DNA of 64,000 bases. Source: Actinomycetes bacterium. Its GTDB lineage: Bacteria; Actinomycetota; Actinomycetes; Propionibacteriales; Propionibacteriaceae. Position numbers and translations under genes: made by a program. This document shows, one piece after another, positions 46,045 to 55,710 of this stretch (the first letter of the stretch is position 1; each line of letters begins with the position of its first letter). Below the pieces are notes generated by a model that was not told the origin of the DNA, ran no database searches, and saw nothing but the letters and a program-made list of their open reading frames with translations. The DNA lies in contig JAEZYG010000057.1 of the NCBI GenBank assembly GCA_023419175.1, positions 1 to 64,000 of the forward strand, read 5' to 3'.

Positions 46045-46536
46045 ATGCGCATAGCTATCTGTCCTGGATCGTTTGATCCGATCACGAAAGGCCATCTGGA
46101 TATCATCATCCGAGCCTCGCAGATGGTCGATCGTCTGATCGTAGCGATCGGGAAGAATACGACGAAAAATCATCTCTTCACATCTGAAGAACGCTGTCTG
46201 TTGGCTCACGAGGCTTTGAGAGATTATCCGACCATTGAGGTGAGGATTCTTGAAGGTCTTCTGGTCGATTTCTGTCGTGAGCACTCAGCGCAAACAATCG
46301 TCAAAGGGTTGAGATTTTCTTCCGATTTCGATTACGAATTGCAAATGGCTCAGCTCAATTACGACCTGTCCGCTATCGAGACGATCCTTCTTCCCGCCCA
46401 CCGTGAATTCGGGACGATCTCGTCGTCCATGCTTCGAGAAGTGGCTCTTAACGGGGGAGATATCTCCCGTTTCGTCACAGATAAGGTCGATAAAGCGATT
46501 AAAGAGCGTATAGCCCAGATGAGATTACAGGGCTAG
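46045..46536 (+). CDS. coaD: Phosphopantetheine adenylyltransferase
   Basis: Penultimate step of coenzyme A synthesis. 163 residues with AICPGSFDPITKGHLDII (the nucleotidyltransferase TxGH-type site) and the ISSSMLREVA segment. GGAGG lies 6 nt before the ATG. Coupled to rsmD, as in most bacteria. Confidence 0.96.
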   Translation: MRIAICPGSFDPITKGHLDIIIRASQMVDRLIVAIGKNTTKNHLFTSEERCLLAHEALRDYPTIEVRILEGLLVDFCREHSAQTIVKGLRFSSDFDYELQMAQLNYDLSAIETILLPAHREFGTISSSMLREVALNGGDISRFVTDKVDKAIKERIAQMRLQG

Positions 46537-46568
46537 TCGCTATCGAAGCCGTGTCCTAAAATGGGATC

Positions 46569-47117
46569 GTGAGCACAAGTCAAAAACTGGATCCGAGAAA
46601 TCCGTGGACGATCAATATTTGCGATTTGATACGAAGCCCTGGTCAGCTCAAAGAGATACATGATGTCTTGCCGGCTCCTGCCAATCTCGGATTGGAAACT
46701 ATTGGGGTGCCAGAAGGGGAGGACATCGCAGTCGATGTGCGATGTGAATCGGTTGTTGAGGGAGTGCTTATCAGCGGTGAAGTCTCAGCTGATCTTGTCG
46801 GACAGTGCTCGCGCTGTTTGACCACGATTGAAGATCATGGCGATTTTGAGATTCAAGAGCTGTTCTTTTATCCAGGCCGCGATGCGGACGAAGATGCTCT
46901 TTTCGTCGTGGATGATCTGATCGACTTGGAAATCTGTTTGAGAGAGGCGGTCGTTCTTAATCTGCCTTTCCAGCCTTTGTGCTCTGAAGATTGCTTGGGA
47001 TTATGCCCTGAATGCGGAATCGACCTCAATGAGAATCAAGACCATTCGCATGGGGAGAAAATCGATCCGCGTTGGGAAGGTCTTGCCGATCTGGCGAAGG
47101 GATTGGATCAGAGCTGA
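46569..47117 (+). CDS. yceD: YceD/DUF177 protein
   Basis: 182 residues. A cysteine pair (GQCSRCL) in the middle and a second cluster (CSEDCLGLCPECG) match the DUF177 family. YceD is linked to 23S rRNA/ribosome assembly and nearly always precedes rpmF, as here. It starts with GTG. Confidence 0.88.
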   Translation: MSTSQKLDPRNPWTINICDLIRSPGQLKEIHDVLPAPANLGLETIGVPEGEDIAVDVRCESVVEGVLISGEVSADLVGQCSRCLTTIEDHGDFEIQELFFYPGRDADEDALFVVDDLIDLEICLREAVVLNLPFQPLCSEDCLGLCPECGIDLNENQDHSHGEKIDPRWEGLADLAKGLDQS

Positions 47118-47237
47118 TCAATTCGCTTTATTGACAAAAGACTGCTACCGTAGACGGGCGTGCGTCCTCAAGGCGCATTTAGAATCTGCCCAGGCGCAGC
47201 ACTTCTAAGCCGGGCAATCAGAAGAAGGAGAACCACC

Positions 47238-47429
47238 GTGGCTGTTCCCAAGCGGAAGATGTCTCGTAGCAATACGCGGTCTCGTCGTTCCCAGTGGAAG
47301 ACCACTGTCGTGCAGACTGTGACCTGTGCCAATCCGGCATGCCGTGAGCAGCATCTGCCTCATACCGCCTGCCCCTCCTGCGGCCAGTACGGTCCTCGTG
47401 GGCAGCGCCGTCAGGTGCTTGAAGCCTGA
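47238..47429 (+). CDS. rpmF: 50S ribosomal protein L32, zinc-ribbon form
   Basis: 63 residues, starting AVPKRKMSRSNTRSRRSQW. The zinc ribbon reads CANPACREQHL then CPSCG. The GTG is chosen because AAGGAG lies 7 nt upstream; the open frame extends 26 codons further through the leader. TTGACA at 47131 could be a -35 box, but no good -10 follows. rnc starts 2 nt after the stop. Confidence 0.96.
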   Translation: MAVPKRKMSRSNTRSRRSQWKTTVVQTVTCANPACREQHLPHTACPSCGQYGPRGQRRQVLEA

Positions 47430-47431
47430 TC

Positions 47432-48142
47432 GTGCCCAACGGCACATTTACTGAGCTTATTCAAAAGCTGGGGATCGATATCGATCCCCAGCTTTTCGAG
47501 CTTGCTCTCATTCACCGCTCATATGCCTATGAAAATGGCAATATTCCGACCAATGAGCGTCTGGAATTTCTTGGAGATTCCGTCCTTGGCGTGATCGTTA
47601 CCGAATATCTCTACCGTTCATTTCCCGACCTTCCCGAGGGGAAATTAGCTAAATTGCGCGCCCGTGTGGTCAGCGCAATATCCCTTGCCGATGTGGCGCG
47701 AGAGCTGTCAATCGGTTCGTTGGTTAAATTGGGACGAGGGGAAGTTACCAGTGGTGGAGCTGATAAAACCTCCATTTTGGCAGATACTACCGAGGCGTTA
47801 ATCGGTGCCATCTACCTCTCTGAGGTCAAAGAGGGAGCTGAGAGATTCGTCCACCACCTTATTGACCCTCTTGTCGATGAGGCATCTCGTCTCGGAGCCG
47901 GCTTGGATTGGAAAACCTCTTTACAGGAGGCGGCGGCCGCCCGAGGAATGGGGCCGGTCGTCTATGAAATTTTAGAGTCGGGTCCCGATCACGATAAGCG
48001 TTTTGAAGCCTGGGCTCATATCGATGATCTGCGCTTTGGCCCTGGGTGTGGGCGCAATAAGAAACAGGCTGAACAGATAGCAGCCGAGAAGGCTTTTTCT
48101 GCCCTTACGAATGAAGATCTCCCCTCTGCTAGCAGCAACTAG
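47432..48142 (+). CDS. rnc: Ribonuclease III
   Basis: Cuts double-stranded RNA in rRNA and mRNA processing. 236 residues with the catalytic signature ERLEFLGDSVLG, the second acidic site DTTEALIGAIY, and a C-terminal dsRBD (CGRNKKQAEQIAAEKAF). It starts with GTG, 2 nt after rpmF. Confidence 0.96.
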   Translation: MPNGTFTELIQKLGIDIDPQLFELALIHRSYAYENGNIPTNERLEFLGDSVLGVIVTEYLYRSFPDLPEGKLAKLRARVVSAISLADVARELSIGSLVKLGRGEVTSGGADKTSILADTTEALIGAIYLSEVKEGAERFVHHLIDPLVDEASRLGAGLDWKTSLQEAAAARGMGPVVYEILESGPDHDKRFEAWAHIDDLRFGPGCGRNKKQAEQIAAEKAFSALTNEDLPSASSN

Positions 48143-48149
48143 GAGTGTC

Positions 48150-48680
48150 GTGTCTTTTCAATCGCTGCTGGCGATCGTCCGCCAATTCATTCGTTTCGGT
48201 ATCGTGGGGGCTTCTGGAGTTGTCGTCAATCTCGTCGTGACGTGGGCGATGACTCAGCTCAATGGGGGAGTGCAACACGATAATCGTCTCCTGTTCCATC
48301 TCGGTGCAGGATATGCGATCCGTTTTACAGCTCTCGTATGGATCGTCGCCTTCTTGATTGCGAATCTGTGGAATTTTCAGATCAATCGCATGTGGACTTT
48401 CAAGAGGGATAACCCTCGTAGCTGGTGGCTGGAAGCCTGGGAATTTTTCCTGGTAGGCGCTGTCGCCGCCTTTATCGGATTGATTATCAAGATTTTATTG
48501 ACCAATCCCACATCACCTATCTATTTACCTGACCCACCTTTTAACGATTCAGAAGGGTTGAGAGCTCGTGCCTATTGGGCTCAGCTGATCGCCATTTTCC
48601 TCACCATGCCGATCAACTATCTGGTCAATAAAGTGTGGACATTCCGTATTCGCCGTCAGGATAAACCCGTGAAGGTCTAG
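48150..48680 (+). CDS. GtrA-like membrane protein
   Basis: About 176 residues with four hydrophobic helices. GtrA family pattern: RFGIVGASGVVVNLVV, NLWNFQINRMWTF and, near the end, INYLVNKVWTF. GtrA proteins help flip or pass lipid-linked sugars. The GTG at 48150 is chosen because AGGAG lies 5 nt upstream; an ATG at 48111 inside rnc is possible. In most actinobacteria mutM occupies the place between rnc and smc; it is absent here. Confidence 0.85.
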   Translation: MSFQSLLAIVRQFIRFGIVGASGVVVNLVVTWAMTQLNGGVQHDNRLLFHLGAGYAIRFTALVWIVAFLIANLWNFQINRMWTFKRDNPRSWWLEAWEFFLVGAVAAFIGLIIKILLTNPTSPIYLPDPPFNDSEGLRARAYWAQLIAIFLTMPINYLVNKVWTFRIRRQDKPVKV

Positions 48681-48684
48681 TGAG

Positions 48685-51600
48685 ATGTATCTCAAATCCC
48701 TAACCTTGAAGGGATTCAAGTCCTTCGCCTCATCGACCACATTGGCTTTTGAGCCGGGAATCACCGCGATCGTAGGACCTAATGGTTCAGGAAAATCCAA
48801 TGTCGTCGATGCCCTGGCGTGGGTGATGGGGGAACAGGGTGCAAAGACTTTACGCGGAGCGAAGATGGATGATGTCATCTTCGCTGGAACGACTTCGCGT
48901 CCACCTTTAGGGCGAGCTGAAGTCTCCTTGACAATCGACAATAGCGATGGTGCCCTGCCCATCGATTACACCGAAGTGACGATCAGCCGCACACTATTTC
49001 GCAATGGCGGATCTGAATATGCGATCAATGGCACGTCATGTCGCCTTCTAGACGTTCAAGATCTGCTTTCCGATAGCGGTATGGGGCGGCAGATGCATGT
49101 CATCGTTGGACAAGGCCAACTCGATCAAATTCTTCATGCCACACCTGAACAGAGGCGAGGATTTATCGAAGAAGCCGCTGGGGTGTTGAAACATCGCAGA
49201 CGCAAAGAGCGAGCCTTACGTAAACTGGAAAGCACTCAAGCCAATATGGATCGCTTGAGCGATATTCTCACCGAGCTTCGCCGTCAACTTAAACCTTTAG
49301 GACGACAAGCTGAAGTGGCGAAACGAGCGGTAAAGATTCAAGCTGATCTGCGTGATTCCACGGCTCGTCTGCTCGCTGATGATTTACTCAAAGCTCGATT
49401 AGCTCTTCAATCCGATCGAGCGAAAGGGGAACGAAATGCCCAATTGCGTGAACAATATGAGAAGAATTTAAGCGATCTTCGTCACGCATTAGGGGCAGAC
49501 GAAGATGAGTTAGCGATTCTTACTCCTCGCATCGAAGCGCACCAGCAGATGTTCTATGAAGCGGCAGCTTTGCGCGAACGTCTTCTCGCCACACAATCGA
49601 TTTGTCAAGAAAGAATGAATCATCTTAAGTCTTCTTCGCCGATTACCTCATCACGATCCCCAGAGGAACTTGACCAAGAAGCTGCACGTTTTGAAGCAAA
49701 AGAGGAAGAATATGCCTCTTTAATTGAGCAGGCAACGGAAAGGTTGCAACAGGCAACCTATAGACGTCAGCAGGCGGAAGAAGAGGAATACAGCGCCCAT
49801 CATCGCTATCAAATTCAGATGAAAGCGGCCGCAGATCGTCGTGAAGGCTTAGCCAAGATCGAAGGGAAGATCGCCACGATATCAGCTCGTCTGACAGCTA
49901 GCAGCGATGAGGTCGAACGCTATCGCAAACGTCTGGATGAATTGAGCGCTATCTCTATAGACGATGGGGAATATGAGGCTTTAGCCGCCGATGAAAAAAA
50001 TCTTGGCGAGTCGATAGCCAGATATGACGAACAGATTGTCGATATGGAAAGTCGGCGAGAAAATCTGCGCGCTCGTGAGCAGGAAATACGCTCGTCTATT
50101 GCCTCACACCAAGCCGAGATTGCCAGATGCGAGGCATACCGTGCCGCTATTGAGGTCGATAAAGTGGCGATAGATGCTCATGAGCTCATTGCCCAGCAAG
50201 GAAGCTCACGCCTCCTAGGCGAGGCGATCCAGATAGATCCTTCATGGGAGAAAGCGGTCGTTGCACTGCTAGATCATCACAGCGATTCGGTTCTGATCGA
50301 GACGGATCATCTCGATAGATTGGTAGATCTTCTCACAGAGAAACAAGCCGATAGGGTCGAGCTGTTATGCGCAGATAGAAGAAATGCGGCTCATATTTCA
50401 CGCGATCTTCCAGATGGAGCGATATGGGCTCTCGAAGCGATCACCTATGAGGATCGCTATGGGGCAGTCATCGAATCTTTGCTCGATGGTGCCATCCTCG
50501 CTCGAGATTGTGCAACGGCTCGTGCATGTCGCACACTCTATCCGGATTCTCAGATCGCTACGTGCCAAGGACACCGCTATATGCCTTATGGAGTCGTGGT
50601 GGGGCACTATCGTCAACGTCCACGTTTAGAAATCGAGGCTTTGCTCACAGCAAGTCTTAAGGAAGAGAAACGATATAACGATCTGCTTTGTGCATCCCGT
50701 GATGAATTGCAGATCTGTGAAGATGACGAGAAAAGATGTCGTGAACAGCTCGATAAGATCCGTGCACAACGTCATCATCTGGATAGTAAACGTCGAGAAC
50801 TACTCAAGAAGATCGCTAGCTATGAACAGCGTGTCCGCAGCGTGGACGAGGAAAAACAACGCCTTATAACGATGTTGGGGGCAGCTCAGTCGCGGATTGA
50901 AAACGATCAGAGTCGATATGACGAATATGAACAGCGCCGACAGATCGCATCTTGCGAACAGATTGAGCTTCCCGATCCCGAGCAGAAAGATCGCGCATCT
51001 GTTCAGGCGCGACAGGCACGCAGTGAAGAATTAGAAGCTCGATTGGCTTTGAGAGCAGCAGAGGAACGTCAGCGTTCTATTGCGGGGAAAGCTGATTTCT
51101 ATAGACGTGCTGCACGTCAAGAAAGACATGCTTTAGCTCAAGCTCAGCTCAAAGCTGTGAAAGCTCAACGGCAAGCTGAAAGAGCACGCGCCATTGAACA
51201 GGCATGTCGGTGGATGGATGAGCAGGTGGAAAAGATCGCTCACCATATCCAATGTGACAAAGAAAAGCTCACAGGACAACGCGAACAGATAGAGAGGAGA
51301 ATACGGGAGCGACGAGATGAAGTGAATCGTGTTCAGCAATCTTTGAATGAGCTGACAAGCACAGCCCATGCCGATCAATTGGCGATCGTGGAGCTGAGCC
51401 TCAAGGCTGAACAGATTGAAGCTCAGGCGATGAGCGAGGTGGGTATGGGAGGCGATGAACTCATCGAAGGATACGGTCCTGATCAGATGATTCCCCTATG
51501 CGTTGAGGGGGTAGACGAGATTGTCACAGTCGCTTTCAATCGAGGTGAACAGGAGAAAAGACAGAGGAAAGCGAGACGGGATCTCAAAGCTCTCGGACAA

Positions 51601-52191
51601 GTCAATCCCTTAGCATTGGAGGAATTCGATGCGTTGAACGAGCGCCATCAATTTCTCGTCGAACAGCTTGATGATGTATCGAAAACTAAAAAGGACTTAC
51701 TTGCGATGATCGAACAGATAGACCATCGCGTCCATGAGGTATTCACCGCAGCATATCGAGATGTGGAGCAGACTTTCTCCGAGGTTTTCACCCGACTTTT
51801 CCCCGGTGGAAAAGGCAGGCTTGTCCTGACCGATCCTGAGGATATGCTCACCACCGGAATTGACGTTCTGGCTCGTCCTGCTGGAAAGAAGGTCACTCGC
51901 CTATCACTGCTGTCTGGGGGAGAGCGTTCGTTGGTGGCGGTGGCTTTTTTGATCTCGCTCTTCATCGCTCGTCCAAGTCCTTTCTATATCTTGGACGAGG
52001 TGGAGGCTGCCCTAGATGATGTGAATCTGTCGCGTCTTCTATCGATCTATGAGGAATTGAGACGTTCTTCTCAGCTTCTGGTGATTACCCACCACAAAAA
52101 GACGATGGAAGTAGCCGATGCTCTCTATGGGGTTACCATGGCGAGCGATGGTATTTCTACGGTGATCTCGCAACGTCTTGTGAGCTCCTGA
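48685..52191 (+). CDS. smc: Chromosome segregation protein SMC
   Basis: SMC ATPase that condenses and segregates the chromosome with ScpA/ScpB. 1168 residues. The N-terminal head has GPNGSGKSNVVDAL, the hinge is at about 500-650, and two long coiled coils flank it. The C-terminal head has LLSGGERSLVAVAF and YILDEVEAALDD. The coiled coils are rich in Arg, Glu, Gln and His. ATG 4 nt after the gtrA stop, with GAAGG upstream. No scpA/B is in the window. Confidence 0.97.
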   Translation: MYLKSLTLKGFKSFASSTTLAFEPGITAIVGPNGSGKSNVVDALAWVMGEQGAKTLRGAKMDDVIFAGTTSRPPLGRAEVSLTIDNSDGALPIDYTEVTISRTLFRNGGSEYAINGTSCRLLDVQDLLSDSGMGRQMHVIVGQGQLDQILHATPEQRRGFIEEAAGVLKHRRRKERALRKLESTQANMDRLSDILTELRRQLKPLGRQAEVAKRAVKIQADLRDSTARLLADDLLKARLALQSDRAKGERNAQLREQYEKNLSDLRHALGADEDELAILTPRIEAHQQMFYEAAALRERLLATQSICQERMNHLKSSSPITSSRSPEELDQEAARFEAKEEEYASLIEQATERLQQATYRRQQAEEEEYSAHHRYQIQMKAAADRREGLAKIEGKIATISARLTASSDEVERYRKRLDELSAISIDDGEYEALAADEKNLGESIARYDEQIVDMESRRENLRAREQEIRSSIASHQAEIARCEAYRAAIEVDKVAIDAHELIAQQGSSRLLGEAIQIDPSWEKAVVALLDHHSDSVLIETDHLDRLVDLLTEKQADRVELLCADRRNAAHISRDLPDGAIWALEAITYEDRYGAVIESLLDGAILARDCATARACRTLYPDSQIATCQGHRYMPYGVVVGHYRQRPRLEIEALLTASLKEEKRYNDLLCASRDELQICEDDEKRCREQLDKIRAQRHHLDSKRRELLKKIASYEQRVRSVDEEKQRLITMLGAAQSRIENDQSRYDEYEQRRQIASCEQIELPDPEQKDRASVQARQARSEELEARLALRAAEERQRSIAGKADFYRRAARQERHALAQAQLKAVKAQRQAERARAIEQACRWMDEQVEKIAHHIQCDKEKLTGQREQIERRIRERRDEVNRVQQSLNELTSTAHADQLAIVELSLKAEQIEAQAMSEVGMGGDELIEGYGPDQMIPLCVEGVDEIVTVAFNRGEQEKRQRKARRDLKALGQVNPLALEEFDALNERHQFLVEQLDDVSKTKKDLLAMIEQIDHRVHEVFTAAYRDVEQTFSEVFTRLFPGGKGRLVLTDPEDMLTTGIDVLARPAGKKVTRLSLLSGGERSLVAVAFLISLFIARPSPFYILDEVEAALDDVNLSRLLSIYEELRRSSQLLVITHHKKTMEVADALYGVTMASDGISTVISQRLVSS

Positions 52192-52301
52192 AGGTGAAGA
52201 AAAGCTAAGGCTTTACTGAAATCTGCTGTCAAATCCTCTATGCGATTAGAAATATCTTTTTCTCCCTCAATAATGGAAGAAGATACTGTGTAGGAGGAAA
52301 G

Positions 52302-52604
52302 GTGTTTGTGCTCATTATCGCCATGATCGCGATCATTATCTTAGCTGGAGCTGTTCTTATTACGGTGATGAGCGCATATCGTTTCTGGTGGATTGAGCAG
52401 AGAAGCTCTGAACGATGGCTTCAACGAGCTAAAACCATTACAGATCATCTCAACGGAGAAGCTGAGCCGCCAGCGTGTCTGGAACGTCTCTTAGCGATCA
52501 AAATATCCAGATCACCAGATGAGAGCGGTGAGAACTTATCAGCACAGCATCATCTCAAAGACGATGATGTGGATCTTTCACCTGTCCAGGAAAAATCTTC
52601 ATAG
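52302..52604 (+). CDS. Small single-pass membrane protein of unknown function
   Basis: 100 residues, starting GTG with AGGAGG upstream. A hydrophobic helix (about 2-25) is followed by a basic, then acidic, soluble tail. No known motif. It lies 110 nt after smc. It could be an actinobacterial smc-ftsY linker protein; no function can be given. Confidence 0.6.
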   Translation: MFVLIIAMIAIIILAGAVLITVMSAYRFWWIEQRSSERWLQRAKTITDHLNGEAEPPACLERLLAIKISRSPDESGENLSAQHHLKDDDVDLSPVQEKSS

Positions 52605-53011
52605 GTGACGATGAAAATACCCCTAAAGCTTTCCATACGATATATATGCTGATCGGCCAGGAAACCGATATCCCTGTCGAGTAGAAGCGATGTCGGTGCT
52701 ACTGTGTGGCGCTCAGTAGAGATTATCGATATTTCCGTGTGAAGATGTGCGATGACGAGATGGGTATTTCTTGTCTTTCGAGACCAAGAGAGCTTTGGTG
52801 ATCTGAATGAGGAAAGAGTGCATGACCGACCCGATCACTCTTTTCTCTAGTCGCCATAGTCGTCCACCCTGTAGCGATTTTGCGTCAGGCTATAAAGGTT
52901 CTTTCTCATAGCTGTTTGAGATAGCGCGACATGGAGAGCAAAGTTGTTTTCATAAGAATCGTGTCGCAGCCCAATCGAATTTCTCTATGTTAAGGCGCTA
53001 ATCTTGGACGG
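52605..53011 (+). other. 407-bp gap without a recognised gene
   Basis: Only short open frames are present, none with a ribosome site and recognisable protein. A hairpin (AAAGAGTG at 52813-52820 pairing with CACTCTTT at 52836-52843, then TTCTCT) may be a plus-strand terminator for the small membrane protein. A possible -10 (TAATCT near 52997) lies just before the ftsY GTG. I looked for the SRP RNA, since ftsY and ffh follow, and did not find its conserved apical part here. Confidence 0.6.
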
Positions 53012-54127
53012 GTGGAGTGGTTTTTTTGGATCATAGTCGGCGGTGTCCTTCTCACCTCATTGGTCGCCTACGGGTCGATTCTCTATGCCAAGAGGAAAGC
53101 AGATCTTGAAGCGGCACCTGAAAAACCGAGTATCGAAGGTGTTGCTGAAGCCGAACTTATCGAACCTGTTGAGCAAGACAGGAGCGCTTTAGCTGTCGAT
53201 GAAAGCATTGAGCCTGGAGCTTCGCGCATGGTGCGTCTGCGCAGGAAGCTGTCGTCTAGTTCAAATGCTTTGGCTCGAGCACTCGCTGACCTTCTCAGCT
53301 CCGATCTGATCGATGAGGAAACATGGGAAGATTTTGAAACGACTCTCATCACCTCCGATCTCGGGGTAGGGCCGACCACTGAGCTGGTGGAAAAACTGCG
53401 TCATCAGCTTAAAATTGACGGCATTTCCGACCCCTCCCACGCGAAAGCTCTCTTGCGTCGTCACCTGATCGATCTTGTCGATCCCACCTGGGATCGCTCC
53501 CTACATTTAGGTGAGCAACGTCCATCGCTCATCATGATGGTCGGTGTAAATGGAACCGGAAAGACCACCACTGTCGGCAAGTTGGGACGTATGCTCGTTG
53601 CCGAAGGTAAGAGCGTGGTCTTTGGAGCTGCCGATACCTTCCGTGCTGCTGCCGCAGAACAGCTCACGACATGGGGTGAGCGTATCGGGGCGACTACCGT
53701 TCGTGCAGACGAAGGAGCTGATCCCGCCTCTGTCGCCTATCGCGCTGTTGAACAAGGACAAAACGATCAAGCCGATGTGGTGCTTATTGATACCGCTGGA
53801 CGTTTGCACAATAAGGTCGGTCTGATGGACGAATTGGGCAAAGTCAAGCGGGTCATCGAGAAGAAGGGCGAAGTCAGTGAGGTATTGCTCGTTATCGATG
53901 CCACGACCGGACAGAACGGATTAACTCAGGCTCGCATCTTCGCCGAGGTCGTCGATGTGACAGGTATCGTCTTGACGAAATTGGACGGTTCTGCCAAGGG
54001 TGGAATCGTAATCCAGGTTCAAAAGGAATTGAATGTTCCTGTGAAATTTATCGGACTCGGTGAGGGAGCGGACGATCTAGCTCCCTTTGACGCTGAACTA
54101 TTCGTTGACGGTCTGCTCGGCGACTGA
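53012..54127 (+). CDS. ftsY: Signal recognition particle receptor FtsY
   Basis: SRP receptor GTPase. 371 residues: an N-terminal membrane helix (about 3-25), an acidic linker, the N domain, and the G domain with GVNGTGKTTTVGKLG, DTAGRLHN and TKLDGSAKGG. It starts with GTG. The N-terminal membrane anchor is the usual actinobacterial form. ffh follows 28 nt later. Confidence 0.96.
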   Translation: MEWFFWIIVGGVLLTSLVAYGSILYAKRKADLEAAPEKPSIEGVAEAELIEPVEQDRSALAVDESIEPGASRMVRLRRKLSSSSNALARALADLLSSDLIDEETWEDFETTLITSDLGVGPTTELVEKLRHQLKIDGISDPSHAKALLRRHLIDLVDPTWDRSLHLGEQRPSLIMMVGVNGTGKTTTVGKLGRMLVAEGKSVVFGAADTFRAAAAEQLTTWGERIGATTVRADEGADPASVAYRAVEQGQNDQADVVLIDTAGRLHNKVGLMDELGKVKRVIEKKGEVSEVLLVIDATTGQNGLTQARIFAEVVDVTGIVLTKLDGSAKGGIVIQVQKELNVPVKFIGLGEGADDLAPFDAELFVDGLLGD

Positions 54128-54155
54128 ATCCCACATGCTGAAAGGTAGATGAGGC

Positions 54156-55703
54156 GTGTTTGACACTCTTCAAGAACGGTTAGCTTCCACTTTTTCCTCC
54201 CTGCGCTCTAAGGGGAGATTGACTCAGGCAGATATCGATGCCACAGCTCGTGAAATCCGTATCGCCCTCCTCGAGGCGGACGTCAACTTGGCAGTCGTCA
54301 AAGAATTCATCGCCAATCTAAAGGCGAAAGCGGCTGAAGTTGAGCTATCGAAAGCTCTCAATCCGTCTCAACAGATTATAAAGATCGTCAATGAAGAGCT
54401 GATCGCCATTCTCGGTGGACAGACTAGGCACCTTCGTTTCGCTAAAAATCCGCCCACGGTCATCATGCTGGCAGGTCTCCAAGGAGCAGGTAAGACCACA
54501 CTGGCAGGTAAATTGGCCTATTGGCTTAAAGACCAAGGACATGCTCCCCTCTTAGTCGCTGCCGATTTGCAACGTCCCAACGCTGTCCAGCAGCTTCAAG
54601 TCATGGCTGAACGGGCTAAGGTCGCCTGCTATGCCCCGCAGCCAGGGAATGGAATTGGTGATCCTGTCGCCGTCGCACAGGAAGCTATCGAGGTTGCTCG
54701 TCACAAATTGCACGATGTGGTCATCATCGATACGGCTGGTCGTCTGGGCGTCGATGAGGAGATGATGAGGCAGGCCGCCCAGATCAAGGCGGCCACATCG
54801 CCAGACGAAACCCTTTTCGTCGTAGACGCCATGATCGGTCAAGATGCGGTGAGCACCGCTCAAGCATTCCAAGATGGAGTGGGTATCGACGGGGTTGTGC
54901 TGACCAAACTGGACGGCGATGCCCGTGGCGGTGCAGCTTTGTCCATCGCTAGAGTCTTGGGTAAACCGATCATCTTCGCCTCCTCTGGGGAGCAACTGCG
55001 TGATTTCGACCTTTTCCACCCCGACCGTATGGCGGATCGTATCTTGGGGATGGGCGATATTCTTACGCTGATCGAGCAGGCAGAACGCACTTTCGATCGC
55101 GAGCAATCTGCTAAAGCGGCCGAGAAATTATTGACGCGTGGTCAGTTTGGATTGGATGATTTTCTCGCTCAAATGCAGCAGCTGCGCAAGATGGGGCCGC
55201 TGTCGAAGATTTTCGGAATGCTGCCGGGTGCCTCTCAGATGGCGGCTTTGAATCAGATCGATGAGAAAGAAGTTGATCGCATTGAAGCCATCATCAAGTC
55301 GATGACTCCAGCCGAAAGAGCTGATGTCGATATTCTCAACGGATCGCGTCGAGCTCGTATTGCGCGAGGAGCCGGTGTGAGCGTTAAAGATGTGAACGAT
55401 TTGGTCAATCGTTTCGTTCAAGCTCGCAAGATGATGTCGTCCATGGGCAAGATGATGGGCAATGCGATGCCTGGTATGCCTGCGATGCCTGGTATGCCAG
55501 GTGTGCGTCAACCAAAACGCAAGGCAAAGAAAGTCAAGGACAAACGTAAGGCTGCGATGAAGGCGAGGAAAGAGAGCGGAAAACCGGTTCAGCATACCGA
55601 GATCCCGCAGGATCCCGAAGCTCTTCAACAGGCGATGGCTGATTTCAAATTGCCTGCCGATCTGCAAAATATGCTGAAATCTCAACAGAATAAGCCGTGG
55701 TGA
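54156..55703 (+). CDS. ffh: Signal recognition particle protein Ffh
   Basis: SRP54 homologue that binds signal sequences and SRP RNA. 515 residues: N domain, G domain (GLQGAGKTTLAGKLA, DTAGRLGVD, TKLDGDARGG) and the Met-rich M domain with NGSRRARIARGAG. The C-terminal tail includes a Met/Gly/Pro repeat (GNAMPGMPAMPGMPG) and a Lys-rich stretch. It starts with GTG at 54156. Confidence 0.97.
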   Translation: MFDTLQERLASTFSSLRSKGRLTQADIDATAREIRIALLEADVNLAVVKEFIANLKAKAAEVELSKALNPSQQIIKIVNEELIAILGGQTRHLRFAKNPPTVIMLAGLQGAGKTTLAGKLAYWLKDQGHAPLLVAADLQRPNAVQQLQVMAERAKVACYAPQPGNGIGDPVAVAQEAIEVARHKLHDVVIIDTAGRLGVDEEMMRQAAQIKAATSPDETLFVVDAMIGQDAVSTAQAFQDGVGIDGVVLTKLDGDARGGAALSIARVLGKPIIFASSGEQLRDFDLFHPDRMADRILGMGDILTLIEQAERTFDREQSAKAAEKLLTRGQFGLDDFLAQMQQLRKMGPLSKIFGMLPGASQMAALNQIDEKEVDRIEAIIKSMTPAERADVDILNGSRRARIARGAGVSVKDVNDLVNRFVQARKMMSSMGKMMGNAMPGMPAMPGMPGVRQPKRKAKKVKDKRKAAMKARKESGKPVQHTEIPQDPEALQQAMADFKLPADLQNMLKSQQNKPW

Positions 55704-55710
55704 GAAGGGT

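Noticed and set aside
52605..53011. SRP RNA (ffs) gene
   Set aside because: Looked for because of ftsY and ffh; the conserved apical loop sequence was not found in this gap.
55430..55510. Tandem repeat in ffh
   Set aside because: The Met/Gly/Pro repeat is part of the usual Met-rich C-terminus of Ffh, not an independent repeat element.
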